Positions 52,746 through 62,335 of a stretch of DNA of 64,000 nucleotides are shown here, one piece after another (the first letter of the stretch is position 1; the number at the start of each line of letters is the position of its first letter). The position numbers were made by a program, and so were the translations under genes. The stretch lies in assembly GCF_900142655.1 (NCBI RefSeq), contig NZ_FRBQ01000006.1:1-64000 (forward strand). Direction: 5' to 3'. This DNA is from Phytopseudomonas punonensis. Its GTDB lineage: Bacteria > Pseudomonadota > Gammaproteobacteria > Pseudomonadales > Pseudomonadaceae. The notes under the pieces are model-generated. The model was not told the origin of the DNA and ran no database searches. It was given only the letters and a program-made list of their open reading frames with translations.

Positions 52746-53629
52746 GCAGGCGTTATCAGGTATTGCACGACACCCACTACCGCTACGCTGCGCCGGTCTC
52801 GCTGGCGCAGCAATTGGCGCACTTGTGGCCGCGCGACTGTGCCTGGCAATGCTGCCTGACGCGCACATTGCAGGTCAGCCCAGAGCCTTGCCTGCGCCTG
52901 GATGGCAGCGATGTATTTGGCAATCCGCTGACGCGCATGGCGTTCGAGCGGCCGCACGCGGCGCTGCACGTGCGCGCTGAGTTGACCGTCGAGGTGCTGG
53001 CGCGCAGCGCCATCGATCTGCAGGCTTCGCCGCCCTGGCCTGAGGTGCGCCAGGCACTGAGTTATCGACGCCAGGCGTGGCAGGCCGAAGCACTCGACGC
53101 CGCGCGTTACCGATTCGCCTCACCCTATGTTGGCGTTGGTACAGCGTTCGAAGATTTCGCCGATGTCTGTTTTGCACCCGAGCAGCCACTGCTGCTGGCG
53201 GTGCAGGCGCTGATGCAGAAGATCTACGACGAATTCGCCTTCGATGCGGGCGCCACCCAGGTGGCCACACCGCTGCTCACCGTGCTCGAGCAGCGGCGCG
53301 GGGTCTGTCAGGATTTTGCCCACCTGATGCTCGCCTGCCTGCGTTCCCGAGGGCTGGCGGCACGTTATGTCAGTGGCTACTTGCTGACCCAGCCGCCGCC
53401 TGGGCAGGCGCGGCTGATCGGTGCCGATGCGTCTCACGCTTGGGTATCGGTGTATTGCCCGAGCAATGGCTGGGTGGACTTCGATCCAACCAACAATCTG
53501 CTGCCGGCGCTGGAGCACATCACCCTGGCCTGGGGGCGTGATTTCGGTGATGTTTCGCCGCTGCGTGGGGTAATTCTTGGCGGTGGCGATCATGACCCTG
53601 ACGTACAGGTGACGGTCTCTCCGTTGTAA
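52742..53629 (+). CDS. Transglutaminase-like protein
   Basis: 295 residues. The N-terminal 115 residues are the beta-rich domain of this family (YQVLHDTHYRYAAPVSLAQQLAHLWPR). The core carries the catalytic Cys in QRRGVCQDFAHLMLACLRSRGL, His in GADASHAWVSVY, and Asp in GWVDFDPTNN. No signal peptide is seen, so it acts in the cytosol, probably cutting or joining amide bonds with the ATP-grasp protein. The start overlaps the previous stop (ATGA). Its TAA stop forms one target duplication of element B. Confidence 0.9.
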   Translation: MSRRYQVLHDTHYRYAAPVSLAQQLAHLWPRDCAWQCCLTRTLQVSPEPCLRLDGSDVFGNPLTRMAFERPHAALHVRAELTVEVLARSAIDLQASPPWPEVRQALSYRRQAWQAEALDAARYRFASPYVGVGTAFEDFADVCFAPEQPLLLAVQALMQKIYDEFAFDAGATQVATPLLTVLEQRRGVCQDFAHLMLACLRSRGLAARYVSGYLLTQPPPGQARLIGADASHAWVSVYCPSNGWVDFDPTNNLLPALEHITLAWGRDFGDVSPLRGVILGGGDHDPDVQVTVSPL

Positions 53630-53785
53630 GAGCCTGTTCACGATCTGCTGCGCGTCGGCGCTCCTGCGTTAAAAACAAGCTGGATTGCCAGCCCAGTCGG
53701 AATGCTCATTTACCACTTGTAAACTCCGCTTCCTCGCTTGCTTTTGCCTTGTATCGCTCTAGCTCGCTAGATCGTGAACAGGCTC
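53630..53785. repeat. MITE-like element B (156 bp) on a stop codon
   Basis: GAGCCTGTTCACGATCT and its perfect reverse complement end a 156-bp element, with TAA on both sides; the left TAA is the stop of the transglutaminase gene. The inside is a long imperfect palindrome (GCGTTAAAAACAAGC with GCTTGCTTTTGCC). It is the simplest copy and can serve as the reference for the family. Confidence 0.88.
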
Positions 53786-53795
53786 TAAGGCCGGC

Positions 53796-54110
53796 TCAGC
53801 CGACAATCACCCGCATGACCGCGATCAGCTGGAAGGCGCAGAAGAAACCGAGCGCCACACGCAGCGGCTTCGACAGGTTGGCACCTAGGCTTTCGCGCAG
53901 TGGCTGCAGCATGAACTGCGGCGTCAGGGCCAGGCCGATTACCAGCGATACCACCGCGAACATCGAAAAGAACTCGCTGCTCAGCGGCGGCACACCCGAG
54001 GTGAAGCCGTACAGCAGGCAGCCAATGGCCACGGCGAAGAAAGCACCGGAAATCAGGCGCTCCTTGGGTGTCCAGGACGAGAAGTTCACAGGCGTAGGCT
54101 CCAGAGGCAT
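53796..54110 (-). CDS. Small three-helix membrane protein, uncharacterised
   Basis: 104 residues from the ATG at 54110 (MPLEPTPVNFSSWTPKERLI). Three hydrophobic segments lie near residues 20-42, 47-70 and 84-104, and the protein ends inside the last. No known motif is seen. It is flanked by elements B and E and stands alone on its strand; the next 302 bp upstream hold only element E and the likely promoter. Confidence 0.65.
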   Translation of the reverse strand: MPLEPTPVNFSSWTPKERLISGAFFAVAIGCLLYGFTSGVPPLSSEFFSMFAVVSLVIGLALTPQFMLQPLRESLGANLSKPLRVALGFFCAFQLIAVMRVIVG

Positions 54111-54203
54111 AAACGATTGGGCGCAGTATAAGGAATGGCGCCCCGCTGGGCAGTAGCCGGTAACAAAGTAACGGCAGCCGGGCGAACGGAGCGCTCGGCA
54201 CAA

Positions 54204-54413
54204 AAGCCTGTTCACGATCTATCGGCCCCACTTCAGCGCTTGACTGCAATGTGGAGGGAGCGGCCTTTCGTAGGGTGGACGACGCTTCATCCGTCCACCG
54301 CTCTGCGAGCGCAATGGTGGACAAAAAGAGCGTTGTCCACCCTACGCTGGGAACGTCCGCTTCCGCCTTTTTGCAGCCTCTTTGATGTCGCCTAAAAGAC
54401 CGTGAACAGGTTC
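54204..54413. repeat. MITE-like element E (210 bp)
   Basis: The left end AAGCCTGTTCACGATCT and the right end AGACCGTGAACAGGTTC fit the family. The last base belongs to the TAG stop of the DUF58 gene. The flanks (CAA and TAG) do not match as a duplication. Inside is a nested hairpin repeat, CGTAGGGTGGACGACGCTTC with TTGTCCACCCTACG (54270-54345), nearly the same as in element C. Confidence 0.72.
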
Positions 54414-55744
54414 TAGAGTACGCCAGCCTTCTTCCAGGCCAGGTAGCGGTTGACCAGCTCCGGGCCCAGTTCGCCAGGGCGGGCGTCGAGCACTGGCACG
54501 TTGTGGGCTGCCAGGCGCTCGTGAAGGGTGTTGCGCGCGTTCAGGTAATCCACGGCGCCGCAGTAATTCAAGGCGGACTCGTAGTCGCTCACCTGGGTGT
54601 GCCGCAGGTTATCGAGTACATCCTCACGCAGGCTGGCGATCAATACGCGGTGGCGGCGTTCGAGGCGCTTCACGGCGGCCAGCAGATCCTCGTCATCTTC
54701 ATCGCGCAGGTTGGTGATCAGCACCACCAGGGCGCGGCGGCTCTGGCGCTTGAGCAGGGCGTCCACTGCATCGCTGTAGTCGGCCGGACGCTGAGTGCTC
54801 TGCAAGTCATACACGGCGTTGAGCAATACGTTGACCTGAGCCTGGCCCTTGACCGGCGGCAGGTAGCGGCGCTGCTCGCTGGCAAAGGTCATCAGCCCCA
54901 CGGCATCGCCCTGGCGCAAGGCGACGTAGCTCAGCAAAAGGCTGGCATTGAGTGCGTGATCGAAGTGCGACAGCTCGCCGTCCTGGCTGCGCATGCGCCG
55001 GCCGCAGTCGAGCAGAAACAGAATCTGCTGGTCACGTTCGTCTTGGTACTCGCGGGCGATGGGCGTGCGCTTGCGGGCGGTGGCTTTCCAGTCGATCTGC
55101 CGCAGCGTGTCGCCGTCGCGAAACTCGCGCAACTGATGAAATTCCTGGCCCAGGCCGCGGCGCTGGCGCTGGCGCACACCCAACTGGCTGATCCAGTCGT
55201 CTACGGCCATCAACTGCGCGCCATAAAGGCGGGCGAAGTCTGGGTAAACGCGGGTTTCATCGCTAATGTCGAGGTAGCGACGCGACTGCCATAGGCGCAG
55301 CGGGCTGGGCAAGCCGACTTCGCAGCGCGGGAACACGAAGTGGCCGCGCACCAGCGGGCGCACCCGGTAGGTGAAGGTGGTGTGTTCGCCGGGGCGCAGT
55401 TCGACCTGCTGCGGCATGTGCTCGACAGCCATGTCCTGCGGCACATGGTCGAACACGCCGATATGCAGCGCTCGCGTATAGCCATGCTCGGCGCTCAGGC
55501 GCACGTCGCTCCAGCGGCCCAGCGGCAGGTTGCCCGGCAGATGCCGTTGCAGGCGTGGCGAGGGCTGGCGGTATAGGCGCAGGGCGTCGACCAGGGCTGC
55601 CACAGTGAGCAGCAGCAGGGCGCCCCACCACAGCGTAACGAGGCGCTCGGGTACGGCCACTGATAGCGCGTCCAGCGCGCCGAGCACGATAGCGACCACG
55701 AGCAGCGCGGCCAGCAGGCGCAGCAGGGTGGAAGAGGGCTTCAT
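54413..55744 (-). CDS. DUF58 protein
   Basis: 443 residues. Two N-terminal membrane helices (about 8-28 and 33-52) anchor a beta-rich segment and the DUF58 core RQIDWKATARKRTPIAREYQDERDQQILFLLDCGRRM, followed by a von Willebrand A-like fold. Proteins of this kind are usual partners of MoxR ATPases; the biochemical job is not known. It follows the MoxR gene by 25 bp and is last in the operon. Confidence 0.9.
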   Translation of the reverse strand: MKPSSTLLRLLAALLVVAIVLGALDALSVAVPERLVTLWWGALLLLTVAALVDALRLYRQPSPRLQRHLPGNLPLGRWSDVRLSAEHGYTRALHIGVFDHVPQDMAVEHMPQQVELRPGEHTTFTYRVRPLVRGHFVFPRCEVGLPSPLRLWQSRRYLDISDETRVYPDFARLYGAQLMAVDDWISQLGVRQRQRRGLGQEFHQLREFRDGDTLRQIDWKATARKRTPIAREYQDERDQQILFLLDCGRRMRSQDGELSHFDHALNASLLLSYVALRQGDAVGLMTFASEQRRYLPPVKGQAQVNVLLNAVYDLQSTQRPADYSDAVDALLKRQSRRALVVLITNLRDEDDEDLLAAVKRLERRHRVLIASLREDVLDNLRHTQVSDYESALNYCGAVDYLNARNTLHERLAAHNVPVLDARPGELGPELVNRYLAWKKAGVL

Positions 55745-55769
55745 GCCGCTTTATCCCGGTTCGAGTCGG

Positions 55770-56815
<1,046 letters not shown>

Positions 56816-56819
<4 letters not shown>

Positions 56820-58042
56820 AGTGCATTCCTGAGTGTTTGCAGGTGGGCGACCTGGCGGGTGAAGTCGCTGGCGGACAGGCGTTTCTGGCCCAAGGGGCGC
56901 ATGGCCTGGCTGATGACTGTTGAAGGCTGACGGCTGAGGCGGCCGAGAATCTGCCACTGATCGGCCACGGCGAGGCGTTCGAAACCAGGGTGGCGACGCC
57001 GGGCGCGGCGCAGGATGTCCTGCTGCAGGTTGCTTAGCAGGCGTTGTTGGCCGCCATGGCGCAGCAGAAAATCGGCGGCAGCGCGCAGGTGCTCCTGCAA
57101 CTGCCGGCGGCTGGCCTGTTGCGGCTGCAGCAAAGGCCCGCTGCGCTGGCCGACGTGCCACAGGGTCAGCACCAATAGCAGGCCGAGGGCCAGCAGTGCT
57201 GGGGTGAAGTGGCGCTTTAGCAGGGTCAGCAAGTTGTCGCGGTCGGCGTTGTAAACCAGGGTCACGTCGCTGTCCTGGCTCAGGTACCAGAGCAGCCAGG
57301 CGTTGTCGTAGGTGCCCAGGTTGGCGTTCTGCCAGATCCAGGCGTCGGTGACGATGCTGATCAGCCCGTCACCGTGATAGATCTGCAGTAGGTGCGTGGC
57401 TTCGGCGCTGTTGGCCCAGACGTGAGCCAGGTTGTTGGCATCGTAGAGGTGAAAGTCGGTATCGAAACCGATATAGGCCGGCGCCTGTTCGTTTTCCAGA
57501 TACAACTTGGTCAGTTCCGGGTAAGCATCGGCCGGTTCTTGCTGATCTTCCTCACTGTCCGTTGCCGATTCCTGCTCATCAGCGGCGTCATCGGCGTTCT
57601 CTTCGGCTTCCTCCTCGTCGAGTTTCTCGACCGGATACTGCTGCACATTCAGACCGTCGAGCAGCAGGTCACCGCTCTTGCCTTGCTCTTCATCCCACAT
57701 GCGCTCGGCGATGAATAACAGGTGGCCGCCGCGCGACGTCCACTCCAGCAGGCGCTCGTTCTGGCGCGGCGTCAGGTTACTGCGGTTGGCGAGTAGCAGC
57801 AGGGTGTGGCCACGGCTGGGCAGGGTGTCGAGGCCGCTGAGGTTGTCGGCGCGGGTTACGTTCAGCCCCTGCTTGCGCAAAAACTGTTCGGCTGCCAAGT
57901 ACGGGTTGGCACGTGCTTCCGGCGATGGCCCGTGGGTGATCACCTCTTCATAGGGTTCGGCGTGCAGCAGCAGGTAACTGCCCAGCAGCCCGAGTGCCAG
58001 CACCAGCAGGGCGCCAAGGCCGAAACGCAGGGTGCGGCTCAT
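56816..58042 (-). CDS. DUF4350 membrane protein
   Basis: 408 residues. Two membrane helices (about 7-27 and 283-303). The periplasmic part between them has DUF4350 features (NPYLAAEQFLRKQGLNVTRADNLSGLDTLPSRGHTLLLLANRSNLTPRQNERLLEWTSRGGHLLFIAER) and a very acidic insert near 140-175. It has the look of a ThuA/glutamine amidotransferase-like fold without visible catalytic residues. It overlaps the DUF4129 and MoxR genes by 4 bp each. Confidence 0.85.
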
Positions 58043-59613
58043 CGGCGACCTCCCTGTTCGACCAGGCGCCGCCAGTCATTGCACAGCACCGGGCAGAGCT
58101 GCGCAGGTGGCAGGCGATGGCCGTAGGCGAGGTTCTGCCAGTGGCGGGTCAGGGTGTGGCTGAAGTTGCTTAGCTCCGGGTCGTCGAGACCGTCGACCAG
58201 CGGCAGCACTTCGGCTTCGGTGTGGGAATTCTTGAGCGGTAGCTTGTGGTCGTGGATCAGGCGGCTGAGTAGCGCGCGGTAAAGCAGGCCCAGCGCGGCG
58301 CGCGGGTCTTGTTGCCAGAGGCGCTCGGCGCTGCTTGCGATATCGTCCGGCAGGCTTTCGGGCACTACGTCGAGGCCGAACAACTGGTCCGGGGATTCAC
58401 TCTTTTGTGGCAGCTTGAAGCGTGTGCGGCCAGCGAATGTGCTCAGCCATTCGCGGTAGCGCCATAGCACCAGGGCGATCAGGCCGATGACCAATGCCCA
58501 CAGCGCGGCCTCGAAGAACAGCGCCAAGCTTTTCAGGGCGCTCCAGCTTTCGAGCATGTCGAAGAACTTCTGCAACGACTCGGAGGGTGGCTTGTTTGCG
58601 TCTTCGGTTTTTTCGACGTCATCACCAAAGCGCCAGCGGGTCACCGTTTCGCGGTTCTCGAAGGGTGGCTCGTCAAGAATCTCCAACGCCGCTTGTCTGG
58701 AGGCCTGGCTGGTCAGCGGCTGGGCGAGCATGCGCGCGGCGTCCGGGCCATTCGGGTCTTCACTCGGCAGCGGGCAGCTGGCGAGCGTTTCGGCAGCGAA
58801 TGCCGGTGTCGGCGTCTGTACCAACAGGACGCCGAACCCAAGTAGCAGCGCGTAGGCGACGCCGGTCAGGCGCTGGCGCAGACGCCGGAAGGTCAGCTCG
58901 ATATCCCAGCCTTCCAAGGCAGTACGCCGGTTCAGGTAAAGGCTGAAACCGCAGGCGACGTAGATCGGCCCCCACAGGATCAGCAGCAGCGCGTAGCCAA
59001 GGTTGGACAGATGCTCCAGCCACAGCCAGTCGCCCGTGTCAGCGTTGATCAGGCTCTGCCAGTCCCATTCGGTGGAAACCTGCGTCGGAATGAGCAGGTA
59101 GACCAAGCTGCCGATCCCGATCCACAGGGCCGTCTCCAGGTGCATGCCGACCACGGTGAGCCAGGTGGCCGCGCCAGAGTCACGTTGACCGAGCACGTTG
59201 AGGCGCTGGGTGCGCTCCTTGCCCTTTAACCCTTCGAGCTGCAGCACTGGCAGGTCGAAACTGCGTGTCGGGCTGAGGCGGCGCCAGGTCAGGCTGGCCA
59301 GCAATTGCGGTTTGAGCAGGCCGGGAAAGGCCTTCAGCGCTTGCTTGAGTGTTGGTGTATCGCCGAACAGCGAGCGCGACAGGATGTACAGCGGCAGCCG
59401 CTCGTAAGCCGGCTTCAGCCACCAGAACACGAACATCGCCCAGGACGGGTATTGCCACAGCACGGCACACAGCACGGCAAACGTCGGCAGGGTAACGGCG
59501 GCCCAACCCGCCATCAGCAGGCGCCGATGTCTCCTGGCCATCAGTACGCCGAGATCCATCGCCTCCCAGGGCGTGCGCGGGCGAATCGCCACGCTGGCAT
59601 CAGTCAGGCGCAT
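58039..59613 (-). CDS. DUF4129 membrane protein
   Basis: 524 residues with about six membrane helices, a periplasmic segment (280-350) and a cytosolic C-terminal DUF4129 domain (about 400-520: [44 protein letters not shown]). DUF4129 is common in MoxR operons; function unknown. It overlaps the SpoIIM gene by 14 bp. Confidence 0.85.
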   Translation of the reverse strand: MRLTDASVAIRPRTPWEAMDLGVLMARRHRRLLMAGWAAVTLPTFAVLCAVLWQYPSWAMFVFWWLKPAYERLPLYILSRSLFGDTPTLKQALKAFPGLLKPQLLASLTWRRLSPTRSFDLPVLQLEGLKGKERTQRLNVLGQRDSGAATWLTVVGMHLETALWIGIGSLVYLLIPTQVSTEWDWQSLINADTGDWLWLEHLSNLGYALLLILWGPIYVACGFSLYLNRRTALEGWDIELTFRRLRQRLTGVAYALLLGFGVLLVQTPTPAFAAETLASCPLPSEDPNGPDAARMLAQPLTSQASRQAALEILDEPPFENRETVTRWRFGDDVEKTEDANKPPSESLQKFFDMLESWSALKSLALFFEAALWALVIGLIALVLWRYREWLSTFAGRTRFKLPQKSESPDQLFGLDVVPESLPDDIASSAERLWQQDPRAALGLLYRALLSRLIHDHKLPLKNSHTEAEVLPLVDGLDDPELSNFSHTLTRHWQNLAYGHRLPPAQLCPVLCNDWRRLVEQGGRR

Positions 59614-60580
59614 GGTGCCTCCTGCCAGCCAGGCACAGATAGGCCAGCACCAGCGCCCACAGGCCTGCGCCCACCCAGTACTTCACAGTGGGCGTCGAGA
59701 AGGTCATGGACGACCAGTAGGCTTCGATAAAGGCTGCGATCAGCAGAAACAGCGCGGCGCCGCCGAGCAATCTCACGGCCTTGAGCGCCGCCAGGCGCAG
59801 TGCCTCACCTCGTGGCAGGCGCCCCGGCGCCAGCAGCGCCCAGCCAAGCTTGAGGCCCGCCGCGCCGGCTAGAGCAATGGCGGTCAGTTCGAACGCGCCA
59901 TGGCCGATCACGAACGACCAGAAGGTTTCGCTGTAACCGAGTTGCGTCAGGTAGCCGGCCACCGCGCCGATCATCAGTCCGTTGAACAGTAGGAAGAACA
60001 GGCTGCCAACGCCAAACAGCAAGCCGCTGGCGAAGGTCTGAAAGGCGATGCCGATGTTGTTCATGATGTAGAAGCCGAACATCATCCAGTCATCGCCCGA
60101 GTCACGCTCGCCAAAGCGCCCCAGCCGTGTGGTGTCGGGGTCGTACATGCTCTCCATCTCGCTGACGCGGCTGGGGTCCATGACGCTGTAGACGAGATCC
60201 GGAAACAGATAAACGAGGGTGCCCATCAACGCCAGGCTGCCAAAGAACAGCAGGCTGGCGATGGTTACCAAGCGCCATTCTTCACGCACCAGGCGAGGAA
60301 ACCCGGCCAGTATGAAGCCAATCAACTGCGGGCCGATGGCGCTGCGATGGCGATAGAACTGCTGATGGCCGCGCAGGGCCAGCTGCTGCAGCTCTTCGAT
60401 CAAATGGTTGCTGTAGCCGCGGGCCCTGGCCAATGCCAGGTGCTGACACAGGCGGCGGTACTCGGCCGCGAAAGTACGGCTCTTTTCCGCGTCGCGGCCA
60501 CCGGCTTCAAGGCGCTTGAGCTGTTCGGCGAAGGCATGCCACTGCGGCTGATGACGGCTCTCGAAAACACTCTGCTTCAT
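59600..60580 (-). CDS. SpoIIM-like membrane protein
   Basis: 326 residues. A cytosolic helical start (AEQLKRLEAGGRDAEKSRTFAAEYRRLCQHLALARARG) is followed by about five helices and the conserved NNIGIAFQTFASGLLFGVGSLFFLLFNGLMIGAVAGYL of the SpoIIM family. In Bacillus SpoIIM takes part in engulfment; the Pseudomonas proteins of this family belong to a MoxR operon and cannot be sporulation proteins. The start overlaps the RDD gene's stop by 4 bp. Confidence 0.88.
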   Translation of the reverse strand: MKQSVFESRHQPQWHAFAEQLKRLEAGGRDAEKSRTFAAEYRRLCQHLALARARGYSNHLIEELQQLALRGHQQFYRHRSAIGPQLIGFILAGFPRLVREEWRLVTIASLLFFGSLALMGTLVYLFPDLVYSVMDPSRVSEMESMYDPDTTRLGRFGERDSGDDWMMFGFYIMNNIGIAFQTFASGLLFGVGSLFFLLFNGLMIGAVAGYLTQLGYSETFWSFVIGHGAFELTAIALAGAAGLKLGWALLAPGRLPRGEALRLAALKAVRLLGGAALFLLIAAFIEAYWSSMTFSTPTVKYWVGAGLWALVLAYLCLAGRRHHAPD

Positions 60581-61302
60581 GTCGAGCCCAACAAGCCGCG
60601 AGCGATGCCGTTAATGCGGTCTTCGGCCTGGCTGGCGTCGACCTGCAGCGGCTCGGCGAGAATGCTCGCCAGTTCCGCGCGGCGTGCGGTCGACAGGCCT
60701 TCACCACGCTCGGCGAAAGCTAGCACGGCGCGTTGTTCAGCGAAGTCGAGCGGGAAGGGCGCCGGCAGCGCTTCGGCCTGTGGCAGGTTGGGCCGCTCGA
60801 TGGGCTGCTCGCGGTAGACCACCAATGTGCCGGCGGCGATGTCGCCGAGGCGTTTGAAGGCGCGGTTGCTCAGGCAGCTGATGATGCCCAGGGTATAGGC
60901 GAAGGGCAGCAGATCGACGAAACGCAGCAGGTTGCGGGTGATGGATGCCGGCCAACCGATTGGGGTGCCGTCATCGTGTACCACGCGCAGCCCGAGAACC
61001 TGTTTACCTGGCGAGCGTCCCTGGTTGAATACTTCGAACAGCACCATGTACCACCAGGTCACCAGAAACAGCGCAATGGTCGCCAGGCCCATACCCAACT
61101 GGCCGAATAGGCCCAGCGTCAGATAAACCACGGCAAGGATGGCGCCGCGGATCAGCAGATCGATGGTAAAGGCCAATGCTCGTGGCACCAGACCGGCGGG
61201 GCGCAGGGCGAGGTCGATACCTTCCGGCGTTTCCACCTGATAGCGAGTGTCCAGCACTGCCTGCGGTGATCGCGCAGAGGGGAGGGATTGGGAAGGTGGC
61301 AT
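60577..61302 (-). CDS. RDD-family membrane protein
   Basis: 241 residues from the ATG at 61302. The RDD domain (about residues 30-160) has its conserved Arg and Asp residues in LVPRALAFTIDLLIRGA and the later RFVDLLPFAYTLG segment, with three membrane helices. The last 80 residues are cytosolic. It is first in the operon RDD-SpoIIM-DUF4129-DUF4350-MoxR-DUF58. Function unknown. Confidence 0.88.
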   Translation of the reverse strand: MPPSQSLPSARSPQAVLDTRYQVETPEGIDLALRPAGLVPRALAFTIDLLIRGAILAVVYLTLGLFGQLGMGLATIALFLVTWWYMVLFEVFNQGRSPGKQVLGLRVVHDDGTPIGWPASITRNLLRFVDLLPFAYTLGIISCLSNRAFKRLGDIAAGTLVVYREQPIERPNLPQAEALPAPFPLDFAEQRAVLAFAERGEGLSTARRAELASILAEPLQVDASQAEDRINGIARGLLGST

Positions 61303-61390
61303 CGTCACGTCGTATGAGCAAAGCCCGATGCTAGCCAGCAGCGGGGCAGGAAGCAACCAGGCCGCGTCAACGCGGCCAGTGCAAGTGTGC

Positions 61391-62149
61391 TTAGCGTGCG
61401 ACGGGGAGTACACCAAAAATGGTGCGATACAGCACGCCCATTGCCACCACGAACAGCGGAATGGTCCAGACCAGGCCGATGAGCAGCGGGATGGCGCTGA
61501 TCGATACGATCAGGCCGAGCAACAGGAACAGACCGAACACTTTGAACCAGTGTTGAGTGATGGCTTTACGAGAGGCTTCCATGGCTTGCCACGGCGACAG
61601 GCCACGCTCTACTACCAGTGGGATCGCCAGCATGTAGGCGACTGCCAGATAAATGCCCGGGATCAGCAGCAGAATCATGCCGAGGTAAATCAGTAGCATC
61701 ATCAGCACGGCAACGCCGAGCAGCGGCAGGGTGCGGCCAAAGTGGCTGAATATCTCGTTGAAACTAAACGGCTGGCCGGCTGCACGGCGGATACCGATCA
61801 TGTTCAGTCCGGCAATGAATGGGTAGCTCACTGCGGAGGCAAAGATCGTGGTCAGCAATTGGCTGATGATGATCAACACCAGGTTTTCGCTGAACATGCT
61901 GAAGATGCCCAGCACACCACCAATGATGAAAGAGGCGACGAAAATCGCCAGATAGAAGACTACAAAGCCACCGATGATGATGCCCTTGGTTCCTTTAGTC
62001 AGCTGCCATGCTTCGCTGAGCAGACCGCTAATGGTGAAGTCGTAACCCCGGCTCAGGGCCTGCTCGATACTCAGCGCCTGGTCGCCACTCGGTGCTTCCT
62101 GCAATTGACTGGAAGGGACTGCATAGGGATTGGAGATAGCGTCACTCAT
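61391..62149 (-). CDS. Multi-pass membrane protein, uncharacterised
   Basis: 252 residues. A 50-residue polar start is followed by five or six helices with LLIYLGMILLLIPGIYLAVAYMLAIPLVVERGLSPWQAMEASRKAITQHWFKVFGL. This PWQAMEAS-type segment occurs in many bacterial proteins of the YciC/DUF975 type. The neighbouring MoxR operon starts 88 bp downstream on the same strand, so it may be co-transcribed with it. No function is proposed. Confidence 0.75.
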   Translation of the reverse strand: MSDAISNPYAVPSSQLQEAPSGDQALSIEQALSRGYDFTISGLLSEAWQLTKGTKGIIIGGFVVFYLAIFVASFIIGGVLGIFSMFSENLVLIIISQLLTTIFASAVSYPFIAGLNMIGIRRAAGQPFSFNEIFSHFGRTLPLLGVAVLMMLLIYLGMILLLIPGIYLAVAYMLAIPLVVERGLSPWQAMEASRKAITQHWFKVFGLFLLLGLIVSISAIPLLIGLVWTIPLFVVAMGVLYRTIFGVLPVAR

Positions 62150-62156
62150 GATTCAT

Positions 62157-62217
62157 CCTTGTGAGCGTAAACGAGATTGTTTCCTGATGTTAATGGTTGG
62201 CCAAATCGCTCACAAGG
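62157..62217. promoter_or_regulatory. Inverted repeat in the divergent gap upstream of sbcB
   Basis: CCTTGTGAGCG at 62157-62167 is the exact reverse complement of CGCTCACAAGG at 62207-62217, with a 39-bp AT-richer spacer. The left arm lies 8 bp upstream of the membrane-protein start. It may be a pair of operator half-sites, or an RNA hairpin in the leader; both are guesses. Confidence 0.4.
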
Positions 62218-62335
62218 GCCAATTCATTGCCTTTCTCGGCGGCAGTGAGGAGGATCGAGCTTTTGGGACACAGTCGTGGTTTGTGATGGAGCCGTAACCT
62301 AGACTGCGCCACTCAATTCGTCACAGGAGTCCGCC

